A stretch of DNA of 64,000 nt. Source: Paenibacillus sp. HWE-109. Its GTDB lineage: Bacteria > Bacillota > Bacilli > Paenibacillales > NBRC-103111. Every line of letters begins with the position of its first letter. The first letter of the stretch is position 1. This document shows positions 52,679 through 61,416 of the stretch, piece by piece. The stretch is from the NCBI RefSeq assembly GCF_022163125.1, contig NZ_CP091881.1:5456001-5520000 (forward strand), read 5' to 3'. Under the pieces are notes generated by a model, which worked only from the letters and a program-made list of their open reading frames with translations, searched no databases and was not told where the DNA came from. A program made the position numbers and the translations under genes.

Positions 52679-53671
52679 TCAGCCTGCAAGAATTTGATCA
52701 ATGAGAATCAATTCGTCCTGGGTAAAATTCGGTTGTTTCAAAGCAGCCACATTATCATCTAATTGTTTCACTTTACTTGCGCCTATTAATGCAGAAGTGA
52801 CAAACCCCTTACGAAGAACCCAAGCCAGAGCCATCTGAGCCAGACTTTGCCCTCGCTCTTGAGCCAGTTTATTGAGCAGTCGCGACTTCGCAATCTTATC
52901 TTCTGTAATGTCTTCAGGTCTTAGGAATACACTCCCTCCGGCCGCCCTGGAATCGGCTGGAATGTTGTCCAAATAACGATCCGTCAGGAGCCCTCTGGCT
53001 AATGGACTATAAGCGATCGATCCAATGCCCTCTCTGGCCAGCACGTCCTGCAGACCTTGTTCCAAGCGTCTTTCGAACATCGAATAGTGGACTTGGTGAA
53101 TGACGAAAGGCGTTCCAAGATTTTTTAACAGGGAGGCCGCCTGCTCCGTTTGTTCGGCATTATAGTTGGAAACGCCAACGTACAACGCCTTGCCCTGCCG
53201 AACAGCCTGATCCAAGGCACCCATTGTTTCTTCCAAAGGCGTCTCGGCATCAAATCGATGCGAATAATAGATATCGACATAGTCCAAGCCTAACCGTTTC
53301 AAGCTTTGGTCTAGGCTGGCAAGCATGTTTTTACGCGAGCCCCGCTCCCCATAAGGGCCGTCCCACATGCGATAGCCAGCTTTCGTGGCAATGATCAGCT
53401 CATCGCGATACACCTGAAGATCCTTCTTCAAGATTTGTCCGAAGGTTTCTTCAGCCGAACCTGCAGGAGGTCCATAATTATTGGCAAGATCGAAGTGCGT
53501 TATACCCAGATCAAATGCGTGCCTGGCCATAGCTCTGCTGTTCTCGAATGTATCGACGCCTCCAAAATTATGCCACAAGCCAAAGGAGATTGGCGGCAGC
53601 TTAAGTCCGCTTACTCCAGTTCGATTGTAAGGCATTGCTGTATAGCGATTTTCCTTAGCCAAATAGTTCAT
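52679..53671 (-). CDS. Aldo/keto reductase (YghZ/Mgr-like)
   Basis: 330 residues of an AKR TIM barrel. MPYNRTGVSGLKLPPISFGL and GITHFDLANNYGPPAGSAEE (Asp/Tyr of the catalytic tetrad), a lysine in DELIIATKAGYRMWDGPYGE, and the histidine in YVDIYYSHRFDAETPLEETM. The GPPxGSAEE and GYRMWDGPYG features belong to the YghZ / L-glyceraldehyde-3-phosphate reductase subgroup. NADPH-dependent reduction of an aldehyde or aldose is expected. TGGGAGG precedes the ATG; 42 bp after the second GH36 gene in the operon. Confidence 0.93.
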   Translation of the reverse strand: MNYLAKENRYTAMPYNRTGVSGLKLPPISFGLWHNFGGVDTFENSRAMARHAFDLGITHFDLANNYGPPAGSAEETFGQILKKDLQVYRDELIIATKAGYRMWDGPYGERGSRKNMLASLDQSLKRLGLDYVDIYYSHRFDAETPLEETMGALDQAVRQGKALYVGVSNYNAEQTEQAASLLKNLGTPFVIHQVHYSMFERRLEQGLQDVLAREGIGSIAYSPLARGLLTDRYLDNIPADSRAAGGSVFLRPEDITEDKIAKSRLLNKLAQERGQSLAQMALAWVLRKGFVTSALIGASKVKQLDDNVAALKQPNFTQDELILIDQILAG

Positions 53672-53713
53672 TGAAATAACCTCCCAGAATTGTACGAGCT
53701 TCCATTGATTCTG

Positions 53714-55483
53714 TTACAAAGTAATAGTCGCAACACCCGACGCCGGAATCGCCAATTGATGAATCCCGCTCGTCAACAGAACAGCCAGCTCTTCCACCAT
53801 GTCTCCTGAGCAGTCTGTTATGACCAACTTGGCGGCTCCAATTTCATCAGACACCTCCAGATAGAGGCCGTCTTGCCTTCTGCCGTTGACCACGATCCAC
53901 TGGGACACTGACGCGTCTATAGGCACAATAATGTCCTGATGAGCGACGATAATCCCTCTATCTCCTTTCACCGAGCGAACAAGCGGATACAGCAGTTCCG
54001 GATGCACCGGCTCAATGCGGCCGTCCAAGAGCAGCTCGCGATTTTCTTTCCAGAAGCTAAGCCAGTAGGTGAGCATCGACAAATGAGCAGGCGGCAGCTT
54101 ATCCAGCAGGACGGACACCTGAGGCACTGCGAACAGACAGTTAATCAACTGAAGCGCCGCACTTTCCACTGGCTCCTCCGGATGCCACATGATCATATCC
54201 GCATGGGCCGCTGTATCTCCGCAGATCAAACGGATATCAAGTGTTCGCACACGGTTCTGAATGCTGTCATTCGGACAATCCGAGGCTCGGAACATATTCC
54301 CGTACTTACGCATAGCCGGGCCGATGTACATTTGGCGGAATTCAATCATAATTTCCGGGTTCAATTCTCTTAGCCTATCGATCGTATCCGTCAAAAGCCG
54401 ATCAACCGCCGCCGGTATCGACTCATAATCCTTCCCTTCTACCGTAGAGGGAAGCTGAAGCTCTGGCGAATAGAAGGTGTCGATGAAGTCAAGCTTGAAT
54501 CCGTCCAAGCCCCATTCCCTCACCGCATCTTCATATTTGTGAATAATATATTCCCGGACATCCGGGTATCTCGGATCGAGCACCGCAGCCCCATGACTCT
54601 CATTAAATCGCAGAATCTTATCTTGGAACCGCCCCCACGCCTTGCTGTGCTTACCGATAAAGGGAACTGAATACCAGAGGATAAATTTCATGCCTATGGC
54701 ATGAACAGCGTCCACATGCCGCTTCATAGCGGGGAATTTGCCATCGAAAGTCTCCCAATCGCCACAGTACGCATACCCCCTGCGGTTGTCTTCCGTCTGC
54801 CAGCCATCGTCAACGATGACGGCCTCCATCCCTAACTTTTTGGCAATTCGGCACTGCTCTTCAATCTGTGTATCTGTTACATTCTGATGCATGCTGTACC
54901 AAGTCGAATACATGGGCTCTCTAGCCGCTGCCGGAACGAATGCCGGACGGTATTCAGGCATGGCACTCCACCACTCCTGTACGCCTTGCAAGCATGCATA
55001 GTAAGGAATATCTCTGGTATCGACGAGCAGCTTAGCTTCATATTCCTGGAAAGGCGCTGTCGTTTCGGCAAACAATTGGACCTTGCAATGAAAGTCCGCT
55101 GTTTCCTCGCTGATGGCTCCCGAGTAGTAAACCGTGTTCAGAGCATCCGAATAAGCGAATGTTAGCCTATTGCGACCTACACTGTTGAATAGAGCATAGA
55201 CAGGAGCTGAGGCTGCCGCGTTGGAACGCAAAGTGCGCATCCAGTCAGCCTTAAAGCTTCTATTCCGATCTTGGGCAGGATGCCAGCTTCCCTGAATATC
55301 ACAAGCAGGATGCGACCACCCTAGTGTAAGTTGAGCAGGCGTCGAGGCAGTGTCAGCTTTCAATCGCAGCGTAATAAGATCGAGACCTTCCTGAAGCTTT
55401 TCAGCAGAGAGAGAGACCGTAAATGGATGATCTGCCCCCGACAGTGTAAAAGTGTGTGTATCTGTAGAAATGATCTTGTTCAA
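53714..55483 (-). CDS. GH36-type alpha-galactosidase, shorter subgroup
   Basis: 589 residues from a TTG preceded by AGGGGGAATAGGT. N-terminal beta domain, then a (beta/alpha)8 barrel: MEAVIVDDGWQTEDNRRGYA, GMKFILWYSVPFIGKHSKAW, the nucleophile aspartate in GLDGFKLDFIDTF, and the acid/base aspartate in FRASDCPNDSIQNRVRT. It differs from the 736-residue GH36 enzyme of the same operon (no KWDMNR or SGGGGRFD), so the two probably cleave different alpha-galactosides. Cytoplasmic. Only 2 bp separate it from the cupin gene. Confidence 0.9.
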   Translation of the reverse strand: MNKIISTDTHTFTLSGADHPFTVSLSAEKLQEGLDLITLRLKADTASTPAQLTLGWSHPACDIQGSWHPAQDRNRSFKADWMRTLRSNAAASAPVYALFNSVGRNRLTFAYSDALNTVYYSGAISEETADFHCKVQLFAETTAPFQEYEAKLLVDTRDIPYYACLQGVQEWWSAMPEYRPAFVPAAAREPMYSTWYSMHQNVTDTQIEEQCRIAKKLGMEAVIVDDGWQTEDNRRGYAYCGDWETFDGKFPAMKRHVDAVHAIGMKFILWYSVPFIGKHSKAWGRFQDKILRFNESHGAAVLDPRYPDVREYIIHKYEDAVREWGLDGFKLDFIDTFYSPELQLPSTVEGKDYESIPAAVDRLLTDTIDRLRELNPEIMIEFRQMYIGPAMRKYGNMFRASDCPNDSIQNRVRTLDIRLICGDTAAHADMIMWHPEEPVESAALQLINCLFAVPQVSVLLDKLPPAHLSMLTYWLSFWKENRELLLDGRIEPVHPELLYPLVRSVKGDRGIIVAHQDIIVPIDASVSQWIVVNGRRQDGLYLEVSDEIGAAKLVITDCSGDMVEELAVLLTSGIHQLAIPASGVATITL

Positions 55484-55485
55484 AC

Positions 55486-55854
55486 CTATTCCCCCTGTTG
55501 CTGATTCTTATGGCGGTTCATGCCTGCATGGCACCACACGGTCACAATCGGATCATCCTCACTCGAATTAAGGTGATGATCTTCCCCAGGTTCAACAATG
55601 AAGATATCTCCGGTTGTGACCGGCATATGCTCCCCATTTATCTCCAGCGTGCCGCTTCCCTGCATGATGATAAAGGCTTCACAATCGCCATGAACATGAT
55701 AATCCCTTCCGTCCGGCCCATCATTGGTGTGGCTGCGCTCTCCTCGTTTCGCGAAAGAAAGACCGCCTGAAGATAAATAATCACCTGGTAAAACATCCTG
55801 CAAAATATGCCCGCTCGTCTTATTCTGCAAATCGCTTAAACGCAGTTTTTTCAT
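55486..55854 (-). CDS. Cupin-domain protein
   Basis: 122 residues forming one small beta-barrel. Cupin motif 1 is in the span YHVHGDCEAFIIMQGSGTLE (two His and a Glu as metal ligands), and motif 2 is PGEDHHLNSSED. Such proteins act as sugar-binding regulators, isomerases or epimerases, or metal enzymes. It lies between the two GH36 genes with 2-3 bp gaps, so it is certainly co-expressed with them. A role as sugar mutarotase, isomerase or small sensor is possible; nothing in the sequence decides. Confidence 0.88.
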   Translation of the reverse strand: MKKLRLSDLQNKTSGHILQDVLPGDYLSSGGLSFAKRGERSHTNDGPDGRDYHVHGDCEAFIIMQGSGTLEINGEHMPVTTGDIFIVEPGEDHHLNSSEDDPIVTVWCHAGMNRHKNQQQGE

Positions 55855-55857
55855 CTG

Positions 55858-58068
55858 TCATTCCTCCACTTTCAAACGGTAAAGGCGGCTCCGGAAGTCA
55901 CCTTTCCAGATTGGCAATTTAAGACCTATATGCATCAAGGCATCGCCACCTAAGCTTTCCAACAACTCTTCCGGAGCATAAGCATCGAACACCTGATAAT
56001 TGCTTCCCGCCTCCAAGCCCTTTAGCAGCAGCTTCTTAAGTGGCGCGTTGGCTTCACCCAGCACTTGGAAATAAGCGACCAACGCTTCCTTGCGATCTGC
56101 TGAAACGAACATCCAGGCGGCATCAACACCTTGAAAAGGGCTGCTTAGTCGGTAAAACTCTCCGAATTGGATCAACGGGCGCAGTTCTCTGTAGAGCGCG
56201 ACCTGCCGCTTCACGGCTTCCTTTTCCTCTTCCGTCATGAGGGTCAAATCCAGCTCATAGCCCAAATTGCCTGACATCGCAACATCTCCCCGCATATCCA
56301 GCGGCGTCGTGCGATGCACTTGATGATTAGGCACCGCGGAAACATGCGCGCCCATTGAACTGATCGGATATACGATGCTTGTTCCGTATTGAATCTTCAA
56401 GCGCTCTACCGCATCCGTATTATCGCTGGTCCACGTCTGCGGCATATAGTAAAGCATGCCTGGATCGAACCGTCCGCCACCACCGGAGCAGCTTTCGAAC
56501 AGCACCTGCGGGAATGCAGAGGTCATGCGCTCCATCACCTCGTACAGCCCGAGCATGTAGCGATGCGCCGTCTCCCGCTGCCGCTCCGGCGACAGCAGGG
56601 CGGAGCCGATTTCCGTCATATTCCGGTTCATATCCCATTTGACATAAGCAATAGGGCTGCTTGCCAGAATCTCTGTCATGACAGTTACGATGTAATCCCG
56701 CACATCTTTACGGGAATAATCAAGAATAAGCTGCTTTCTCCCTTCGGTCCTGCGCCGATTAGGCACGTGCAAACACCAGTCGGGATGAGCACGATACAGC
56801 TCGCTATCCGGAGATACCATCTCCGGCTCGAACCACAAGCCGAATTCCAACCCTTGCTGATTCACTCGGTTTGCCAAATCCGGCATCCCCTCCGGCAGCT
56901 TGTTTCGATCAACGAACCAGTCGCCAAGCGAGCTTGTATCATCGTCTCGCTTGCCGAACCAGCCATCGTCCAGCACCAGAAGCTCTAGACCGAGCTCCTT
57001 TCCGACCTTGGCAAGCTTCTCAATCGTATCCGCCTTGAAGTTGAAGTATGTGGCTTCCCAGTTGTTGATGAGAATCGGCCTCTGACGATCGCGAAACTCG
57101 CCACGGCATAAGCGTGTGCGATACAGCTTGTGATACGTGCGTGACATCCCGCCGATGCCTTCTGCTGAATAAACGAGCACAGCCTCCGGCGTTTGGAACG
57201 CTTGCCCCGGCTCCAGGAGCCAGGAGAAATCAAATGAGTTGATCCCCATAACAACGCGAGTGGTACTGTAGGGGTCTACTTCCGCTTGCATAACGAAGCT
57301 GCCGCTATACACAAGACTGAAGCCGTAGGCATCTCCGTGATCTTCATCCGTCGCCTTTGACAACAGAGCCATGAATGGGTTGAGCGAATGACCGCTGCTC
57401 CCCCTGCGGCTCTCGATCACAGAGCCGCCTGTTGCAAGCGGGCGTCTTTCGATATGGCGCTCACGTGCCCAGGCACCTGACAGGTGCAGCAGATCGAAGT
57501 CCGCGCGGGCGAAATCGATTCCTAAGCTTAACGCGCGAAGAAGTTTTATCGGACGATCACCACCATTCACGAATCGCACAGAACGGGTCACCGCATCGAA
57601 ATCACGAAATACGGTATACGTGAGAATCGCCTTCAAGCCAATCGTTTCATCGACCAGGACGATGTCGAGGCTCTCCGCTTCGCTGTCCTCTTCCACATAG
57701 GTAGCCGGCAAGCCCTCCAGCTGCGGTTTGCCCGCATAAATCCGATGGGACTCATAAATCAATTCGCTGACTGTCGTCCCATTATCCAGTTGAACCTGAT
57801 AGGCTGGAACACGATAATCGCTACCTCCATAAGTTGGAAATTCCTGCGGCATCGTGTCCAGCGAGATCATCAGATCGTCCGGATCTGTCGATGGCGAGAA
57901 GGAGCAGCGACGTCGTATCGCGAGCAAGCTTCCCAGATTGCTGTCTCGTACGCCGCGTCCCCAATGAACATGGGCGAGGTACTTCGACTTCATGAGCTGC
58001 ATGATATAACTGGATGACTTCCCTTGAAGATGGAAGGTTTGCGAATCCGTATTATAGACAATTCCCAT
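55858..58068 (-). CDS. GH36 alpha-galactosidase (RafA/AgaN type)
   Basis: 736 residues, the classical length of bacterial GH36 enzymes. N-terminal beta-supersandwich; barrel motifs ILINNWEATYFNFKADTIEK, LELLVLDDGWFGKRDDDTSS and QGLEFGLWFEPEMVSPDSEL; nucleophile aspartate in AYVKWDMNRNMTE; acid/base in SDNTDAVERL after FESCSGGGGRFDPGMLYYMP. All catalytic residues are present. It hydrolyses terminal alpha-1,6-galactose from oligosaccharides (melibiose/raffinose type or galactomannan fragments) in the cytoplasm. GGAGAACGGGAT precedes the ATG. 13 bp after the MATE gene. Confidence 0.95.
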   Translation of the reverse strand: MGIVYNTDSQTFHLQGKSSSYIMQLMKSKYLAHVHWGRGVRDSNLGSLLAIRRRCSFSPSTDPDDLMISLDTMPQEFPTYGGSDYRVPAYQVQLDNGTTVSELIYESHRIYAGKPQLEGLPATYVEEDSEAESLDIVLVDETIGLKAILTYTVFRDFDAVTRSVRFVNGGDRPIKLLRALSLGIDFARADFDLLHLSGAWARERHIERRPLATGGSVIESRRGSSGHSLNPFMALLSKATDEDHGDAYGFSLVYSGSFVMQAEVDPYSTTRVVMGINSFDFSWLLEPGQAFQTPEAVLVYSAEGIGGMSRTYHKLYRTRLCRGEFRDRQRPILINNWEATYFNFKADTIEKLAKVGKELGLELLVLDDGWFGKRDDDTSSLGDWFVDRNKLPEGMPDLANRVNQQGLEFGLWFEPEMVSPDSELYRAHPDWCLHVPNRRRTEGRKQLILDYSRKDVRDYIVTVMTEILASSPIAYVKWDMNRNMTEIGSALLSPERQRETAHRYMLGLYEVMERMTSAFPQVLFESCSGGGGRFDPGMLYYMPQTWTSDNTDAVERLKIQYGTSIVYPISSMGAHVSAVPNHQVHRTTPLDMRGDVAMSGNLGYELDLTLMTEEEKEAVKRQVALYRELRPLIQFGEFYRLSSPFQGVDAAWMFVSADRKEALVAYFQVLGEANAPLKKLLLKGLEAGSNYQVFDAYAPEELLESLGGDALMHIGLKLPIWKGDFRSRLYRLKVEE

Positions 58069-58081
58069 ATCCCGTTCTCCT

Positions 58082-59467
58082 CTAGACCTTCACATTTTTC
58101 CAAACCATGCGTTTGAACCTGAAATAAATCAAATTAGAGCGCAAATATTGATCGCAGGCAACAGCGCTCCATAAACCGATCATGCCCCAAGCAAAGACAT
58201 TGACAAACAAGTAACTGAGCATAACACGCACGCCCCAGACACCTATCAATGTCACGTACAAAGGGTAGCGAGTGTCCCCCGCTCCCCGGAGGGCCCCGCC
58301 GAGAATGAACTGCGAGATTTGCGAAACCTGAATGATACCTACGATCCTCAGGGCCCAAGCCCCTTCCCGAATAATCGTGGCGTCATTCGTGTAGAGCCTG
58401 AATATCGAAGGAGCGAATAGAATGAATCCCGCTCCCATAACGGCCGCCACCATCATGCCGTATTTCCTGATTTGCCAGACATACCGCTCGGCGAGATCCG
58501 GATTGCTGACGCCAAGCGTTTGACCGACCAACGTCGAAGCCGCTATTGCAAAAGCAATCCCTGGCATAAACGAGATGCCGATAATGCTTGTCACGATTTG
58601 CGACGCGGCAACAGCTACCGTTCCAAGCCCTGCGCAAATTTTGACGAATGTCATAATGCCCAGACGCATAATGAGCTGTTCCAGGCTCGAGGGGATACCA
58701 ATCTTCAACATTCGTTGAATCACGTTTCTATCCAATCGGCTTATATCTGCCCAACCTAGACGAACCACTAACTTTCCGCTGAACATAACGACAATGAAGC
58801 TGACCATCGCTACGCCCTGAACCGCTAATGTCGAGATAGACGCTCCTGTTATCCCCATTTCCGGCAAGCCCAGATAGCCATAGATCAGCACAAACCCCAA
58901 GGAAATAGAGAAACATCCCGACAGCACGTTAATTTTCATCGGAGTCCGCGTATCCCCCGCCCCTCGCAAGATAGCGGACAATGCTGACGAGATGGAGGAG
59001 AAGCCGATGGACAGAAACATCAATTTGGCATACTTCAAACCATATTGAACGACCTCGGCACTCGCCCCCATCAGCCGCAGCATGTCCTCTGCATAGACGA
59101 TGCCAAGTACAATAACGAGGATAGAGATTACGGAGCCAAGCATAAGCGATTGACCTGCAGCCCGGTTGGCATCCCCGCTATTCCCCGCTCCGGTGGAACG
59201 GGCAACGATCACCGTAGTACCCGTATTAAGCGCGGCAAAAAGAACAGTCAATAACATATACGGTTGACTCGTTAATCCAACGGCTGCAACGGCAACCGCG
59301 CCTAGGTGGCCCACCAGAATCATCATCACCATTTGGATGATATTAATGAGCAGCATCTCCGTCAAAGCCGGGCCCGCAAGACTGAAAATGATTCGGCGAA
59401 TCGCTTTATCATCACCCGGATCAACGGTTACGGATTCGTTGTTGGACTTCTCCTTTAGATAGGCCAT
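58082..59467 (-). CDS. MATE family transporter
   Basis: 461 residues, 12 hydrophobic segments in two similar halves (LAGPALTEMLLINIIQMVMM; LKIGIPSSLEQLIMRLGIMT). This is the MATE/DinF antiporter fold. Members export drugs or metabolites in exchange for Na+ or H+. Its ATG lies 13 bp inside the end of the GH4 gene and its stop is 13 bp from the GH36 gene, so it is locked into a sugar-degradation operon, an unusual place for MATE. It may export a sugar or acid by-product. The substrate is unknown. Confidence 0.92.
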   Translation of the reverse strand: MAYLKEKSNNESVTVDPGDDKAIRRIIFSLAGPALTEMLLINIIQMVMMILVGHLGAVAVAAVGLTSQPYMLLTVLFAALNTGTTVIVARSTGAGNSGDANRAAGQSLMLGSVISILVIVLGIVYAEDMLRLMGASAEVVQYGLKYAKLMFLSIGFSSISSALSAILRGAGDTRTPMKINVLSGCFSISLGFVLIYGYLGLPEMGITGASISTLAVQGVAMVSFIVVMFSGKLVVRLGWADISRLDRNVIQRMLKIGIPSSLEQLIMRLGIMTFVKICAGLGTVAVAASQIVTSIIGISFMPGIAFAIAASTLVGQTLGVSNPDLAERYVWQIRKYGMMVAAVMGAGFILFAPSIFRLYTNDATIIREGAWALRIVGIIQVSQISQFILGGALRGAGDTRYPLYVTLIGVWGVRVMLSYLFVNVFAWGMIGLWSAVACDQYLRSNLIYFRFKRMVWKNVKV

Positions 59468-60840
59468 CCAGGTAAATACGCTTTCGTATTTTGCAGCATC
59501 TGATCGAACAGCACCTCGGCTTGGTTCACATCCAAGTTCACCAACGGATCGCTCACGAAGGCATGGAACGCTAACCCTTTGTCCTTTTGGAGCGCAGCCT
59601 TCATAATAAGCTCCTGATTCATCGTGTGTTGCAGCACCAGATTATTGACTTCCATCGGCAGCTCTCCTGCAAATACGGGACGCAGACTGTTCGCCGAGAA
59701 TACGGCATTCGTTTCAACGACAGCTCCAAGCGGAATCCCTTTCATTTGTCCTGCATTCGGAATGTTAATATTCGTTACGAACTGCTGCAGCCCGATCAGA
59801 CCTTTTAACTGCCTAACTTCCTCTTCTCCCGATGCCTTGAGAGGCAGCTTCTCCTCGCCGCTGAGCAGCTTGCCGTAAAACTGCTCGATGCCTGCCTGCT
59901 TGTCAACACGGCTTTGCACAGTCGTCAAGCCAAACTTCCAGGAACGAACCGTTTCCGGATCTTTCAAATACCAGGGAGGCAGGAATTCTGCCAAATGCCG
60001 ATCCCCCGCTGCTGCGATGAGGCCATACCGCCGAAATAAATCAAACTTCACGCGGTTTGCCGCTGTATACGTGTTCGTCACCCAGGCATCTTTACTATTT
60101 TCAAAGCCGGAATCATAGTACTTATCAACAAACTTGCGATACATGGGCATTAAATCCATATTTTGATAAGTTGCCTGATCGATCCATGTAAAATGATTAA
60201 TGCCGAGCACATTCACTTTCACCTGATCGCGGTGCACACCTTCGATGCCTGCCATGTCATGCAGCATACGAATCAAAAGCCCTTGCGTACCGAATATTTC
60301 ATGGCAGCAACCCAGTGCTTTGATCTTGGGAAATACTTCGAAAAGCGCTCGCGTACACAGTGTCATTGGATTGGTATAGTTGAACACCCAAGCATCCGGC
60401 GAAAAGCGTTCAATCGCTTGGGCGATGTCCACATACATAGGAATCGAGCGCAGCGCCCTGAATAAGCCACCAGGACCGGTTGTATCGCCTACAGCTTGAT
60501 AAATGCCATATTTTTCCGGTTCATGAACATCGGAAGCCATCTCGCGGAACGTTCCAGGAAGAATCGAAATGAAGACAAAATCACACCCCGTAAGCGCCTC
60601 CTGAAGCGTGGGATAAGCCTTGTATTGCCATTTAGACTTCGTTTCTGTGTAATTAGAAACGGAATTGCCCAATTTCTCATTATTTTGAGCTTTGTTATAA
60701 TCAAGGTCATACAAGCGAATCGTACCCGATAGTTGATCATCAAGCGCCAGATCGGCAATCAGATTTTTGGCCCAATACATGGATCCTCCGCCAATATAAG
60801 CGATTTGGATTTCACTGACTTTCTCATTCGCAAACTTCAT
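59455..60840 (-). CDS. GH4 family alpha-galactosidase/alpha-glucosidase-like enzyme (MelA-like)
   Basis: 461 residues from the ATG at 60840 (GAGGAGGAGCAAG before it; five upstream codons rejected). NAD-binding start QIAYIGGGSMYWAKNLIADL, the NYTNPMT motif, and the metal-binding CCHEIFG motif near 203, all diagnostic of GH4. GH4 enzymes need NAD and a divalent metal and cleave by oxidation-elimination at C3, accepting alpha- or beta-galactosides, glucosides and uronides. First gene of the nine-gene operon. The companion GH36 genes make an alpha-galactosidase reading likely; an alpha-galacturonidase or glucuronidase cannot be excluded given the uronate-isomerase-like gene. Confidence 0.92.
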   Translation of the reverse strand: MKFANEKVSEIQIAYIGGGSMYWAKNLIADLALDDQLSGTIRLYDLDYNKAQNNEKLGNSVSNYTETKSKWQYKAYPTLQEALTGCDFVFISILPGTFREMASDVHEPEKYGIYQAVGDTTGPGGLFRALRSIPMYVDIAQAIERFSPDAWVFNYTNPMTLCTRALFEVFPKIKALGCCHEIFGTQGLLIRMLHDMAGIEGVHRDQVKVNVLGINHFTWIDQATYQNMDLMPMYRKFVDKYYDSGFENSKDAWVTNTYTAANRVKFDLFRRYGLIAAAGDRHLAEFLPPWYLKDPETVRSWKFGLTTVQSRVDKQAGIEQFYGKLLSGEEKLPLKASGEEEVRQLKGLIGLQQFVTNINIPNAGQMKGIPLGAVVETNAVFSANSLRPVFAGELPMEVNNLVLQHTMNQELIMKAALQKDKGLAFHAFVSDPLVNLDVNQAEVLFDQMLQNTKAYLPGWPI

Positions 60841-60903
60841 CTTGCTCCTCCTCAAAGTCTTCCCTTTTCTCTTAATGACTGACTGGATCGTGCATATGCT
60901 ATC

Positions 60904-60909
60904 AGTATA
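60904..60909 (-). promoter_or_regulatory. Possible -10 of the nine-gene operon
   Basis: TATACT on the minus strand, 63 bp before the GH4 start. Upstream on the minus strand lie A/T-rich and TGGCAAAAATTG-like elements, but no consensus -35, which suggests activator dependence. Confidence 0.5.
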
Positions 60910-61011
60910 GAAAACAATTCCACAATGCGGGATGGCAAAAATTGAGGCAGGTTGTGCTTTTTTACACTTTCGTCCATCAGCTGAGTTATTCCCGACAAGC
61001 TCAATGTTTAA

Positions 61012-61204
61012 AGAGAACTGTGGTACGCTATTTAAGCCAAAATGGGGTGCACTTAGGTAGTAGCGGAACTACAGGGTCTTATTTCCATCAAAAGCGCTGA
61101 ATTTCGCATCAAACAGCCAAATAGCGCCCTATAGTTCCCTCAACGGCTCGATAAGGACACTTTGGGCTGGAATAGCGCCCTGTAGTTCCCTCCCGCCGCG
61201 CGAG
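61012..61204. repeat. Dispersed intergenic repeat A, copy 2
   Basis: Second copy of the about 195-bp element at 42081-42275, in the same orientation. It ends with two AATAGCGCCCT-type motifs followed by (A/G)TAGTTCCCTC and a shared GC-rich CCGCGCGAG tail. It contains no ORF and lies in the gap 60841-61416. Confidence 0.8.
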
Positions 61205-61224
61205 GGTGCTGGAGTAACTGCGCG

Positions 61225-61366
61225 TTCACTCCAAAACATCTAAATTCTAGCAAGAATAACCCAGCCTGCGGCTAGGTCATCAAGTCCATGCACCTCATGC
61301 TGCACATCCCTCCCCCAACATGTACGTCCAACTAAATCTATCCCTGTTCTAGCAAAATCCATGCTA
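61225..61366. repeat. Dispersed repeat B, copy 2
   Basis: Minus-strand relative of 39890-40025, sharing GATTTTG, GCATGGACT, TGAC-TAGCCGCAGGC and GGTT-TTC. The minus frame reads MDFARTGIDLVGRTCW and EVHGLDDLAAG. It abuts repeat A, so the two may form a composite element. The promoter of the next plus-strand gene starts within its last bases. Confidence 0.65.
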
Positions 61367-61370
61367 TAAT
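61343..61370 (+). promoter_or_regulatory. Promoter of the PD-(D/E)XK-like gene
   Basis: Extended -10 TGCTATAAT (TATAAT at 61365-61370) with a weak CCTGTT at 61343-61348. It is 47 bp from the TTG start and is partly embedded in repeat B. Confidence 0.65.
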
Positions 61371-61416
61371 GATACACATTCTGACTGCTTATTCGCAGTA
61401 AGAGGAGACGTTTACA

